Assembly (NCBI GenBank): GCA_905181945.1
Contig: CAJIZZ010000029.1
Span: forward strand, 1-43,682
From: an uncultured Porticoccus sp.
GTDB taxonomy: Bacteria; Pseudomonadota; Gammaproteobacteria; Pseudomonadales; Porticoccaceae
DNA length: 43,682 nucleotides
Reading direction: 5' to 3'
The notes beneath the pieces are model-generated. The model was not told where the DNA came from, searched no databases, and saw only the letters and a program-made list of their open reading frames with translations. This document shows positions 10,424 through 19,620 of the stretch, in pieces. Every line of letters starts with the position of its first letter. Within the stretch, counting starts at the first letter, position 1. A program made the translations under genes and the position numbers.

Positions 10424-10860
10424 CTAATATTTAGCTACAACCGCTAATGTCTGATGTGCTTGGATTAAAAAGGAGAGTTGAGCAACCGTCTTCTTGAACT
10501 CGCCTAGTTCTACTAATTCCTCACGAAGAGAACTTATAGCTTTCTCGGCCTTATCAGCCCTATCCTTGCTAGCAGACGTCCTTTTTTTAGCTTAGAAATC
10601 TGGAAGTTCACCTGTGAATATCTAGTAGAATCTTTTGTGCTAGTTTTTTGGGTGGGCACAGAAGATCGATGGGACTTTCCAAATTGATAATTCAATCCTG
10701 CCCTAAAGACCACTGAAGGAAGACTACAAAGGACTAGAAGCTTTATATGCTTCAAATTATAAGAGCTTCTTTGTGCAGCAAAAAGCCAACTATTTTTTAT
10801 ATGAAGATAACTTGTGTAAGATAGGCTATGATTTGAGTTGTTGTAAAAAAATACTGGGAT
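10424..10860 (-). pseudogene. Frameshifted ORF remnant with possible coiled-coil 3' part
   Basis: One minus frame is open from 10860 to a stop near 10534, with a TTG at 10755 and residues LLVLCSLPSVVFRAGLNYQF, which could be a signal-like segment or a beta-barrel strand. At a run of seven A residues (minus strand, 10588-10582) a -1 shift enters a second frame. That frame codes a charged, heptad-like stretch (RADKAEKAISSLREELVEL) and ends AVVAKY at the stop 10424-10426. There is no good ATG or ribosome site. It is probably a decayed gene or a one-base homopolymer error; slippage at A AAA AAA is a less likely third option. The family is not recognised. Confidence 0.35.
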
Positions 10861-10917
10861 TTAGCCATCATCCATGTGTCAACCAAGCTAATGCCTACAT
10901 CATGAGACATAATTTTT

Positions 10918-11319
10918 ATGAACAAATTTGCACTGATTGTGCTGTCTAGTCTTTTCTTTTTTACGGCGAACTCTTACGCCAATGATGGAGAACTTTACAC
11001 TTGCCCCGTGAAGGAAGTATACAAAACCGGGGCTGGCAGATCTATCGATATGCCTGGAGGCACTGTCAAATTTACAATTAATGGGGAAAAAATTGTTGTA
11101 ACTAACCCTAGCGTTAACGGTTTCGGTTCGATCCCATTAACTATAATACAAAGAAATGGAAATCAAATTAAAGCAAGAAGCGACACCGTCATGTTTACAT
11201 ATAAGGTCGTATCTCGGGAATTTGTGATTCATACCGGCATTGCCCCTATGAAATTTGATGTAGACGTGGGCCATAAAGGTAGGCAAATGAGGATTTTTGG
11301 GGTATGTAATCCGCAATAG
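10918..11319 (+). CDS. Small exported protein of unknown function
   Basis: This is a 133-residue protein with a clear Sec signal peptide: MNKF, then the hydrophobic core ALIVLSSLFFF, with predicted cleavage after TANSYA at residue 21. The mature part is about 112 residues, rich in beta-type sequence, with only two cysteines (C29 and C130), placed near each end and able to form one disulfide. I do not recognise a family. It stands alone in a gene-poor stretch after the tRNA and converges on the PHA-type gene. The ribosome site is weak. Confidence 0.7.
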   Translation: MNKFALIVLSSLFFFTANSYANDGELYTCPVKEVYKTGAGRSIDMPGGTVKFTINGEKIVVTNPSVNGFGSIPLTIIQRNGNQIKARSDTVMFTYKVVSREFVIHTGIAPMKFDVDVGHKGRQMRIFGVCNPQ

Positions 11320-11350
11320 ATTTTTCTTTTTGTACCAAGAAAGAGATTAT

Positions 11351-11626
11351 TTATGTAATGTAATCATCCAAATAACTATTTATCTCTAACTCTATTTTTC
11401 CCCTGATCGCGCTCATTAGAAGTCCTAGCTTAACCTCAACTTTTACCATGGACTTATCAAAACTTATTTTAGCGTCTGCCCCGTGATAAGCATAATGAGC
11501 CAAATTGCTCTCTAGCTGATAATCTCCACCAAATTTATCTTTGAGTTTTTTGCCGAGCCTTTCAATTAGATCCTGTAGCTGTAGCTCATCCATATTATGA
11601 TTTTTTTCAATTAAAATTTTGCTCAT
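11351..11626 (-). CDS. Polyhydroxyalkanoic acid system-type protein (PF09650 family)
   Basis: This 91-residue protein begins MSKILIEKNHNMDELQLQDL and carries the family core VEVKLGLLMSAIRGKIELEI near the C-terminus. The pattern fits the polyhydroxyalkanoate granule-associated family PF09650, recognised here from sequence alone. Members are small cytoplasmic proteins, sometimes near PHA synthesis genes, and their molecular role is poorly known. No other PHA gene is present in this window, so a direct link to PHA storage is only suggestive. It converges on the exported protein gene. Confidence 0.8.
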   Translation of the reverse strand: MSKILIEKNHNMDELQLQDLIERLGKKLKDKFGGDYQLESNLAHYAYHGADAKISFDKSMVKVEVKLGLLMSAIRGKIELEINSYLDDYIT

Positions 11627-11766
11627 ATTTCAGCCTTATGATTTTATAACCTACCCAAGTAAAAGGTACATTCAGTGCAAATGCAATACTAAGAAAGTCC
11701 AAATGATGTCAATGTATTTATTGCTCACAAGAGATACAATTATACTCGACCTAAAGAGTGTTAAAC

Positions 11767-12225
11767 ATGAACAAAGAGACCACTAAATTAAAAATATCCG
11801 CAAATCTTTTTCGGCGACTCATGGCTATGCTGTACGACTCTTTATTGCTTGTAGGTATTATTTTTGCTTTTGGAATTATTGTTTTTATCTTAAGGCGCTT
11901 AGCGGGAGACGACACATTACAGGCGCCGAGTGATGTTGCCCAAAGCATCATCACTCTGGGTATGTGGCTAAGCTGTGCATCATTTTATGTATGGTGCTGG
12001 CATCGCAACGGACAAACATTAGGGATGAAGTCATGGAGGCTTCAACTGCAAGATTATGACCAGAAACCTCTTTCTTGGGAAAGATGTTGGTTGCGCTGTA
12101 TTCTTGCGCATATTTCATTGGTATCTCTTGGGGTCGGCTATTTGTGGTGCATAATTGACAAGAAAGGAAGGTGTTTTCATGATATTTATAGCCAAACTAG
12201 AGTCATAGTTTTAGCTAAAAAATAA
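11767..12225 (+). CDS. RDD family membrane protein
   Basis: This is a 152-residue inner-membrane protein. It shows the family features in order: FRRLMAMLYDSLLLVG (Arg and Asp in the first helix), a second helix near WLSCASFYVWCW, the loop HRNGQTLGMKSWRLQL, a third helix near ILAHISLVSLGVGYLWCII, and the final DKKGRCFHDIYSQTRVI. The function of RDD proteins is mostly unknown; some have been linked to ion exchange. I chose the ATG at 11767; a GTG three codons earlier (11758) is also possible. It converges on lptG. Confidence 0.87.
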   Translation: MNKETTKLKISANLFRRLMAMLYDSLLLVGIIFAFGIIVFILRRLAGDDTLQAPSDVAQSIITLGMWLSCASFYVWCWHRNGQTLGMKSWRLQLQDYDQKPLSWERCWLRCILAHISLVSLGVGYLWCIIDKKGRCFHDIYSQTRVIVLAKK

Positions 12226-12286
12226 CGCAGCCTAAGCATTCAATCAAAGCTTATGTGGCGATGAGGCTAATTATCTGGAGTCATTC

Positions 12287-13519
12287 TTAGGAGGCTCGTC
12301 TCAATAATATAATCCCTATAAAGGTGCACACCATTGCAGGAAAAATAACTGCGATAAAAGGAGAGAGCCCAAACACAATACTAGCAGGACCAAGTAGATC
12401 TTGACTGATTCTAAATACAATTCCCACCACTACTCCAGCAAAGATACGATAGCCCATAGAGACTTGGCGTAATGGCCCAAAGATAAACGAACTTGCGATC
12501 AGGATCAAACTGATCACTGTCAGTGGTTGTAAAGCTTTTCGCCAAAAATCTAACTCATACCTAGAGGCATCCTGCCCTTGATGTCTTAAATAATTGCTAT
12601 GTTTGTTAAGATCTCGCATGGAAAGAGAATCAGAAGGCAGTGAAGCTATATTCAGCAACTCTGGTGATAACTCAGTGCTCCAATCTTGTGTTACAAACGT
12701 TTCTACTCGAGTGCTATTTCCTTCAAAATAGGTTACTGCTCCAAGCTCTTCTACCCAGGTTTCACCTTGAAATGAAGCTCTACCTGCAAAGCTAGCCTTC
12801 TTTAAAACGTGATTATCATCAAACTGATAGCGAGTTACCCCAAATAATATCCCGCCAGGATAAATTGCATCAAAATGCATAAATTCATTGCCTTCTTTAT
12901 TCCAAAGACCGCTAGCAGATCCTTGGGATAATTTTCCTTTAGTTAAAAGCATCCGTCGGCTCTCAGCATACTTCTCGGAATAAGGAACAACATATTCACC
13001 AAACATCGCACCAAGTAAAACTAGCACCATAATTGGACGAAGAACTATCCACACAATACGAAGCAATGGTACACCAGCAGCACGAATTACGATCAATTCA
13101 GAATTATTTGCCAAGCCGCCCAGACCAACAAGGCATCCAATCAAAGAGGCTGTAGGAAGAAATTCATAAATTCTAGCGGGTATAGTTAACGCAACATAAA
13201 CAACCATCTGGGCAAAAGTATACTCTATGGTGATGTCCCCCACCCCGTCAATCATGGCGCCGATGGCATCAAGAATAACTATAATTAATAACACTAGGCC
13301 TATGGAGCCAATAACCGAAATTGCTATGTAAGTCGACAGCCTTTTCATCGACTTAAAATCCCTTAGTACAAAGGCACGCAATTTCTCCCATCTATGAAAA
13401 AAACTAACTTCAAATACTTCTTGATTTCGAAAATATTTTGCTGCGTATGTCGGTAGTTTTTTATTCGATACAAAAGTAGATAATTTTCCTACAAGGCGCA
13501 AAAAGAAATTCCGATTCAT
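12287..13519 (-). CDS. lptG: LPS export permease LptG, with possible N-terminal extension
   Basis: LptG and LptF form the membrane part of the LptB2FG transporter, which extracts lipopolysaccharide from the inner membrane. Family features are the helix-rich N-terminal block, LANNSELIVIRAAGVPLLR, a periplasmic jellyroll region, the RYELDFWRKALQPLTV segment, and SSFIFGPLRQVSMGYRIFAG. The ATG at 13519 overlaps the lptF stop (TGATG), which favours coupled translation and gives 410 residues. E. coli LptG aligns only from the internal ATG at 13348 (MKRLSTYIA), which would give 353 residues. The extra 57 residues are basic and cytosolic-looking. Identity is certain; the start is not. Confidence 0.92.
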   Translation of the reverse strand: MNRNFFLRLVGKLSTFVSNKKLPTYAAKYFRNQEVFEVSFFHRWEKLRAFVLRDFKSMKRLSTYIAISVIGSIGLVLLIIVILDAIGAMIDGVGDITIEYTFAQMVVYVALTIPARIYEFLPTASLIGCLVGLGGLANNSELIVIRAAGVPLLRIVWIVLRPIMVLVLLGAMFGEYVVPYSEKYAESRRMLLTKGKLSQGSASGLWNKEGNEFMHFDAIYPGGILFGVTRYQFDDNHVLKKASFAGRASFQGETWVEELGAVTYFEGNSTRVETFVTQDWSTELSPELLNIASLPSDSLSMRDLNKHSNYLRHQGQDASRYELDFWRKALQPLTVISLILIASSFIFGPLRQVSMGYRIFAGVVVGIVFRISQDLLGPASIVFGLSPFIAVIFPAMVCTFIGIILLRRAS

Positions 13520-14625
13520 CACTTGGCTACCAAGATATTACGCTGTTTTATCTTTAGCTTAATAGATTGAAAGAACAGCAAAAATAAAGCAATCAATACA
13601 AACAATGCGTGGACAACCCATAACCCAACCGCAGGCAGGAGAGCCCCTTCTTCTACCGCACCGCGGGCACTATTTAGCATCACCAAGTAAACCATATAAA
13701 GCAATACTGCTGGTATTATCTTAGAAAAGCTTCCTTGTCTTTGGTTTGTTTTACTTAAGGGAACAGCTATCAGACTCATCACCAGCACTAAAATAGGAAC
13801 AGAAAAACGCCACTGCAAAGCGGCTATATGCGGTAACTCTTTAGAGGCCATTAACTCCGAGGTAGAAAGCGTATCAGTTTTTTTTCTAACACGGCGACTC
13901 GAATCCTGCTTTTGCATAGATTGCCCGTATTCCTCAAAACGGGTCATCTGATAATCTGCTTGTCCGGGCATCCCCTGAATGCGATAACCATCCCGAAGAA
14001 CAAGGTAGTCTACGCCATCATCATCACTCTTTTGTTCACCAGTTTCGGAAACAATTAGGACCAGCTGTTTTCCATCTTCAGCATCAGGGTGATGCTCAGC
14101 AAGAAAGACGTCAAGCATCACGCCATCCTCATTTATTTTTTCAGCATAAGTCACTCCTTTTCCCTTTTGGAGTGGGTAAAAATGATTAGCAGCCATGCCA
14201 TCCAAGTTTCCGCGAGCATTTTGATCCGAAATAAGTATTCCAGCCGCCCGTGTGCCATTAGGCGTAGCATAAAGGCTCAGATAGGACACCAGGAGCGCCA
14301 CTATTAGCGCCGGGGCCAATGTATAAGCCGCTAATCTGTTTTCACTCATACCGCATGCAATCATGACTGTCATTTCATTTTGAACATATAGGCGCCCATA
14401 GGCCAAAAGGATTCCCAAAAAGCACGCAAGAGGTATAATTAATTCCAAAAAACCAGGAAGACGGGCGCCAATAAGAGAAAAAAGGATTCCTGCGTCCATG
14501 TCACCCGCAGCAGCCTCTGCAAGATATTTAACAAAACGGCCGCTCATGACGATCATCAGGAGTACCGCGGAAACTGCAAATGCAGACGCTAAAAAGTCAC
14601 GCGCAAGATAACGAAAAATGAGCAA
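13519..14625 (-). CDS. lptF: LPS export permease LptF
   Basis: LptF is the partner of LptG in the LptB2FG transporter. The 368-residue protein aligns from its first residues (MLIFRYLARDFL) with E. coli LptF (MIIIRYLVRE), which supports the TTG start codon at 14625, with AGGA about 9 nt upstream. Conserved blocks include the cytoplasmic coupling segment YVQNEMTVMIACGMS and, near the C-terminus, WRFSVPILVLVMSLIAVPLS. It is divergent from pepA, an arrangement I know from many gammaproteobacteria, and is the first gene of the lptF-lptG pair. Confidence 0.95.
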   Translation of the reverse strand: MLIFRYLARDFLASAFAVSAVLLMIVMSGRFVKYLAEAAAGDMDAGILFSLIGARLPGFLELIIPLACFLGILLAYGRLYVQNEMTVMIACGMSENRLAAYTLAPALIVALLVSYLSLYATPNGTRAAGILISDQNARGNLDGMAANHFYPLQKGKGVTYAEKINEDGVMLDVFLAEHHPDAEDGKQLVLIVSETGEQKSDDDGVDYLVLRDGYRIQGMPGQADYQMTRFEEYGQSMQKQDSSRRVRKKTDTLSTSELMASKELPHIAALQWRFSVPILVLVMSLIAVPLSKTNQRQGSFSKIIPAVLLYMVYLVMLNSARGAVEEGALLPAVGLWVVHALFVLIALFLLFFQSIKLKIKQRNILVAK

Positions 14626-14749
14626 TATAAAAATTCCTGTTATGTTTTAATATAAACTTATATTCCGACGGTCTTTGATACTCAAAGGGGCTCATCTTGC
14701 TAAGTGTACGTCGATTTAAACCTCTCACCAACTAAACTTTGGAGAAACA

Positions 14750-16246
14750 ATGCAACTTACTGCCGCTGCCTGCGACCTTCTTACCAAAAAAACTGACTGC
14801 CTAGTGCTAGTTCTTGGGAATCAACAAGATGATCCCCCCTTGCAGTCACCAAAACATATAGACACCACAATAGAGGATTTGATCAAAAAATTAAAAGAAA
14901 GCGGTGATATTAAGGAAACTATAGGCAGCTCAATCGTAATTAATAATCCTGATGGACTACAAGCGAAAAGGTTACTAATATTTAGCAGTGGCGAGAAATC
15001 ACTTAATGAGCAGTCATTTATTAAGCTTGCGACAAGTGTTGGAAGTAAACTTATTGGTTTACCTATCAAGGATGCATTGATATCACTAGAAGACATAGCT
15101 ATTTGCGGACGAGAAAAGACATGGGAGGCACAACAATTTTCTCGAATTCTGGGCGAACAAAACTATTCTTCTGGCTCTCTTAAAACTAGTATCAAAAAAA
15201 TTCCATCCCTAAAAAAAGTTACTCTTGCCCTATCATCGGCGGTAGATTTACAAAAAATTAAGCAAGCATGTATTTTAGGTTCGTCGATAGCAAAGGGGGT
15301 AAATCTGTCTCGATATCTGGGTGATCTACCAGGGAATATATGTACGCCTTCCTATCTAGCCACAGAGGCAGAAAAACTTGCAGCCCAACATCCTCAGGTT
15401 GCCTGTAAAATATTAAATGAAAAAGAAATGACAACTCTTGGAATGGGGTCTCTGCTATCAGTCACTGCGGGTACTCAGCAGCCTGCTAAAATGATTATTT
15501 TGCAATACTTTGGGGCTAATAAAAAAGATAGTCCTGTCGCACTTGTCGGGAAAGGAGTTACTTTTGATTCCGGAGGAATAAGCCTAAAGTCTGGCGCTGG
15601 CATGGATGAAATGAAATATGACATGTGTGGTGCAGCTAGCGTTCTAGGGATTTTTTCTATGCTAATTGACATGAATCTTCGCCTGAATGTAGTTGGTATA
15701 ATACCTGCCGTAGAAAATATGCCGGGAGGTAGCGCAATCAAACCTGGTGATATCGTTACAAGTATGTCTGGTCAAACTATTGAGATCTTAAATACTGATG
15801 CAGAAGGACGACTAATTTTATGTGATGCACTCACATATGCGAACCGATATAAACCAAAAATCATGATAGATATTGCAACCTTGACAGGCGCATGTGTAAT
15901 GACTTTAGGCGGTCATGCTAGCGCCCTACTCAGCAATAATGATGCGCTCGCAGAGAGTCTAGAAATTGCTGGTAACTCTAGTGGCGACAGGGTTTGGCGG
16001 TTACCTCTTTGGGGTGAATACGACAAGCAGCTAAAAAGTAACTTTGCTGATATGGCTAACATCGGGGGGCGAACAGCCGGTACAATTACTGCTGCTTGCT
16101 TTCTTGCTCGTTTCATCAAGAATGGTGCCTGGGCTCACCTAGATATCGCTGGGACAGCATGGAAAAGTGGAGCTGACAAAGGCTCCACTGGCAGGCCTGT
16201 GCCTTTATTGGCTGAATTTCTAATAAAAGAAGCTAGCAATGACTAA
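14750..16246 (+). CDS. pepA: Leucyl aminopeptidase (M17)
   Basis: PepA is a hexameric, two-metal cytosolic aminopeptidase that removes N-terminal residues from peptides; in some species it also binds DNA and regulates transcription or helps Xer recombination. It has 498 residues. The metal ligands are visible: K268 and D273 in VGKGVTFDSGG, D291 in MKYDMCGA, and D350 and E352 in NTDAEGRL, with the LTYA segment following. The start ATG has GGAG 6 nt upstream. It overlaps holC by 8 nt, so the two are co-translated. Confidence 0.97.
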   Translation: MQLTAAACDLLTKKTDCLVLVLGNQQDDPPLQSPKHIDTTIEDLIKKLKESGDIKETIGSSIVINNPDGLQAKRLLIFSSGEKSLNEQSFIKLATSVGSKLIGLPIKDALISLEDIAICGREKTWEAQQFSRILGEQNYSSGSLKTSIKKIPSLKKVTLALSSAVDLQKIKQACILGSSIAKGVNLSRYLGDLPGNICTPSYLATEAEKLAAQHPQVACKILNEKEMTTLGMGSLLSVTAGTQQPAKMIILQYFGANKKDSPVALVGKGVTFDSGGISLKSGAGMDEMKYDMCGAASVLGIFSMLIDMNLRLNVVGIIPAVENMPGGSAIKPGDIVTSMSGQTIEILNTDAEGRLILCDALTYANRYKPKIMIDIATLTGACVMTLGGHASALLSNNDALAESLEIAGNSSGDRVWRLPLWGEYDKQLKSNFADMANIGGRTAGTITAACFLARFIKNGAWAHLDIAGTAWKSGADKGSTGRPVPLLAEFLIKEASND

Positions 16247-16667
16247 TATTATTTTTTATCGCATTACGGGAGACTATGATGCAGCCATATTGCTTGCTTG
16301 CAAATTAACTGAAAAAGCTTTTCAGCAAGACCTGCCCGTACTTATTCATTCACCGGAAGAAGCTATATCGGAAAAAATTAATGAAGAGCTGTGGGGTTTC
16401 AAGGCGACTGCTTTTCTTCCCCATCAGATTGAAGAATCTCCATCTGCTCCTATTTCTATTAGTCATCATTTAGATCCAGGAAACCATGACGCACTACTTA
16501 TTAATATGTCCAGTCATGTTACGCCTGACTGGTTTTCTCGCTTTCGAAAAGTGGTAGAAATTGTGTATGATGATGCGCAAGTAATTGAAAAAAAACGTCA
16601 GCGTTACAGTTTTTATCAGGGCCGAGGATACCCTATTAAGTACCATGACTTAACTCGAACCGGCTAG
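16239..16667 (+). CDS. holC: DNA polymerase III chi subunit
   Basis: Chi is the clamp-loader accessory protein that links DNA polymerase III to single-strand binding protein. This 142-residue product starts MTNIIFYRI and ends with the typical block EIVYDDAQVIEKKRQRYSFY followed by QGRGYPIKYHDL. Its place between pepA and valS, overlapping the pepA end by 8 nt, is the standard gammaproteobacterial location. The central part is poorly conserved, as usual for this family. Confidence 0.93.
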   Translation: MTNIIFYRITGDYDAAILLACKLTEKAFQQDLPVLIHSPEEAISEKINEELWGFKATAFLPHQIEESPSAPISISHHLDPGNHDALLINMSSHVTPDWFSRFRKVVEIVYDDAQVIEKKRQRYSFYQGRGYPIKYHDLTRTG

Positions 16668-16814
16668 CTAAAAAGTAATATTGAACATAAGTTCATCGAC
16701 GTAGTCATATCTATCCCTTTATAATTTACGCCTTTTACAGATACGGTATTAGTTTCTTCAGCAAGCGAAAATGAAACAAATCACACCATTTTTTTAATAA
16801 TGAAACGAGCACCC

Positions 16815-19583
16815 ATGGAAAAAACTTACTGCCCTAAAGATATTGAAATCCAGTGGTATCAAATCTGGGAAAAAAATGGTTATTTTAAGCCTTCAGGCCA
16901 TGGGGCTTCGCCATATTGCATAATGATACCGCCGCCAAACGTCACCGGCAGTCTACACATGGGTCATGGTTTTCAAGAAGCCATCATAGATGCCTTGATA
17001 CGCTACCAGCGAATGAAGGGTAACGATACTCTTTGGCAGGTTGGCACAGATCACGCTGGAATAGCCACCCAAATGGTAGTGGAACGACTACTCAATAGCG
17101 AGGATGTAACTCGCCATGATTTAGGTCGGGAAAAGTTTATTGAGAAAATTTGGGATTGGAAAGAAGAATCAGGCGGGGCAATCACCAAACAACTTCGCCG
17201 ATTAGGTGCCTCACCAGACTGGTCAAGCGAACGCTTTACTATGGATGACGGTTTTTATAAAGCCGTTCAAGAAGCTTTTATTAGAATGTATGAAGACGAT
17301 CTCATCTATCGGGGAAAAAGACTCGTAAATTGGGACCCTAAATTACATACCGCTATCTCTGATCTTGAAGTAATTTCCAAAGAAGAAGATGGAAATTTGT
17401 GGCACTTTAAATACCCATTATCAGATGGCAGTGGATCTCTAACTGTGGCCACTACTCGTCCAGAAACCATGCTAGGGGATACTGCTGTCGCTGTACACCC
17501 CGAGGACCAGCGATACAAAAAACTTATTGGTAAGCATATTACACTGCCTCTCACCAACCGAAAAATTCCAATAATTGCTGATGACTATGTTGACCAAGAT
17601 TTTGGTACGGGTTGCGTAAAAATTACTCCAGCACACGACTTCAACGACTACGAAATGGGACGGCGTCACAACTTACCCATAATCAATATATTTAACCATG
17701 ATGCTGAATTAAATGAAAATGTACCCGCTGTATATGTAGGAATGGACAGATTTGCCGCTAGAGAAAAAATTATAACCGACTTAGATAGTCTAGGATTGCT
17801 TGATAAAATTGATGCCCACAAACTAAAAATACCTCGTGGCGATCGTTCTGGGGTTGTCATAGAGCCATATCTTACAGATCAGTGGTATGTAAAAACATCT
17901 CCTCTAGCAAAAAAAGCGGTTGCTGTAGTTGAAAGCGGTGACATCGAGTTTGTACCAAAACAATATGAAAATATGTACTTTTCTTGGATGCGAGACATTC
18001 AAGACTGGTGTATATCTCGTCAACTTTGGTGGGGACATCGTATTCCCGCTTGGTATGACGATAAAGAAAATGTTTATGTTGGCCGGTCTGAACAAGAGGT
18101 GCGCAATAAAAATAATCTTAGCGATATAGCACTCACACAAGATAACGATGTTTTAGACACTTGGTTTTCATCGAGTCTATGGACTTTTGGTACTCTTGGC
18201 TGGCCAGAGACTACCGAGCTTCTAAAAAAATATCACCCCACAAGCGTCCTGGTAACTGGATTCGATATTATTTTCTTTTGGGTTGCCAGAATGATCATGA
18301 TGAGTCTCTACTTCATGAATGATGTTCCGTTTAAAACAGTCTTCGTTCATGGCTTAGTGCGTGACAGTCATGGCGAAAAAATGTCTAAATCTAAAGGAAA
18401 TGTGATTGATCCTATTGATCTGATTGACGGCATTGAATTAGAGCCCTTGGTCGCCAAACGCACATCAGGGATGATGCTACCCCAGCTATGTGAAAAGGTT
18501 GACAAGCAAACGCGCAAAGAATTTTCGAATGGCATAGAGGCCTATGGCACAGACGCACTTCGCTTTACCTATTACTCCCTGGCATCAACCGGGCGAGACA
18601 TTAATTTTGATGTAGGAAGAATTGCAGGTTTTCGTAATTTCTGTAACAAGATATGGAATGCTGCGCGCTATGTGCTAATGAATACAGAGGATCAGGACTG
18701 CGGTCAAAATAATCATGATAACTATGAGCTCTCCCTTCCAGATCGATGGATTATTAGTCGCTTACAACAGGCTGAAAGCACAGTTGCAGAGGCAATTGCC
18801 GACTACAGGTTTGATCTGGCCTCTCAAGCTATTTATGAATTTATATGGAATGAGTACTGTGATTGGTATCTGGAGCTATCGAAACCTGTTTTATGGGATG
18901 ATACCTCTAATCCCCGCCTTCAGGTGGGAACTCGTCGTACACTCGTTCGAGTTTTAGAGGCCACCCTTAGAATGACTCATCCATTTATGCCATTTATTAC
19001 GGAGGAAATTTGGCAACAGATAAAAACTTTAGCAGGGGCTAAAGGCGATACTATTATGCTTCAGTCATACCCTGTTTCAGATAATACGCTCATAGATGAT
19101 GAAGCTATTATGAACATCGAATGGCTTAAAAATGCTGTTATTGGCATTCGCAATATACGCGGTGAAATGAATATATCTCCAGCTAAGATGCTAACAGTTT
19201 ATTTGCGCAACGGATCAAAAGAAGACAAATGCCGCTTAGATGAAAACAGGCCTTTCTTGATGAAACTCACGCGCCTAGAGACAATAACATGGCTTTCTCC
19301 TGGGGAAACCGTCCCAGCGTCTGTAACAGCACTAGTGGGTGCAATGGAAATTCTTGTACCAATGACTGGATTAATTGACAAAGCAGCAGAAACTATACGA
19401 CTTGGCAAAGAGCTAGAGAAAATTCAAAAAGAAGCAAAAAATATAAAAGGGAAATTGAACAACGAATCATTCGTCGAAAAGGCTCCTCCAGCAATTGTCG
19501 CAAAAGAAAGGGATCGACTGGATGAGCTAGAAGCAACTTCTGCAAAACTTGTACAACAGAAAGAAAATATTGCTAATCTTTGA
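16815..19583 (+). CDS. valS: Valyl-tRNA synthetase
   Basis: This is a class I synthetase charging tRNA-Val, with proofreading of threonine. The start is taken at ATG 16815 ([11 protein letters not shown]), giving 922 residues; an ATG five codons upstream has no ribosome site. The HIGH motif appears as [15 protein letters not shown], and the KMSKS loop as [14 protein letters not shown]. The inserted CP1 editing domain lies between them ([19 protein letters not shown]). An anticodon domain and a C-terminal coiled-coil arm ([20 protein letters not shown]) follow. It converges on lysS with a 37-bp gap. Confidence 0.97.
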   Translation: MEKTYCPKDIEIQWYQIWEKNGYFKPSGHGASPYCIMIPPPNVTGSLHMGHGFQEAIIDALIRYQRMKGNDTLWQVGTDHAGIATQMVVERLLNSEDVTRHDLGREKFIEKIWDWKEESGGAITKQLRRLGASPDWSSERFTMDDGFYKAVQEAFIRMYEDDLIYRGKRLVNWDPKLHTAISDLEVISKEEDGNLWHFKYPLSDGSGSLTVATTRPETMLGDTAVAVHPEDQRYKKLIGKHITLPLTNRKIPIIADDYVDQDFGTGCVKITPAHDFNDYEMGRRHNLPIINIFNHDAELNENVPAVYVGMDRFAAREKIITDLDSLGLLDKIDAHKLKIPRGDRSGVVIEPYLTDQWYVKTSPLAKKAVAVVESGDIEFVPKQYENMYFSWMRDIQDWCISRQLWWGHRIPAWYDDKENVYVGRSEQEVRNKNNLSDIALTQDNDVLDTWFSSSLWTFGTLGWPETTELLKKYHPTSVLVTGFDIIFFWVARMIMMSLYFMNDVPFKTVFVHGLVRDSHGEKMSKSKGNVIDPIDLIDGIELEPLVAKRTSGMMLPQLCEKVDKQTRKEFSNGIEAYGTDALRFTYYSLASTGRDINFDVGRIAGFRNFCNKIWNAARYVLMNTEDQDCGQNNHDNYELSLPDRWIISRLQQAESTVAEAIADYRFDLASQAIYEFIWNEYCDWYLELSKPVLWDDTSNPRLQVGTRRTLVRVLEATLRMTHPFMPFITEEIWQQIKTLAGAKGDTIMLQSYPVSDNTLIDDEAIMNIEWLKNAVIGIRNIRGEMNISPAKMLTVYLRNGSKEDKCRLDENRPFLMKLTRLETITWLSPGETVPASVTALVGAMEILVPMTGLIDKAAETIRLGKELEKIQKEAKNIKGKLNNESFVEKAPPAIVAKERDRLDELEATSAKLVQQKENIANL

Positions 19584-19620
19584 AAAACCCGTTTTCAGCC
19601 TACAAGCGAGTATTTTAAAT

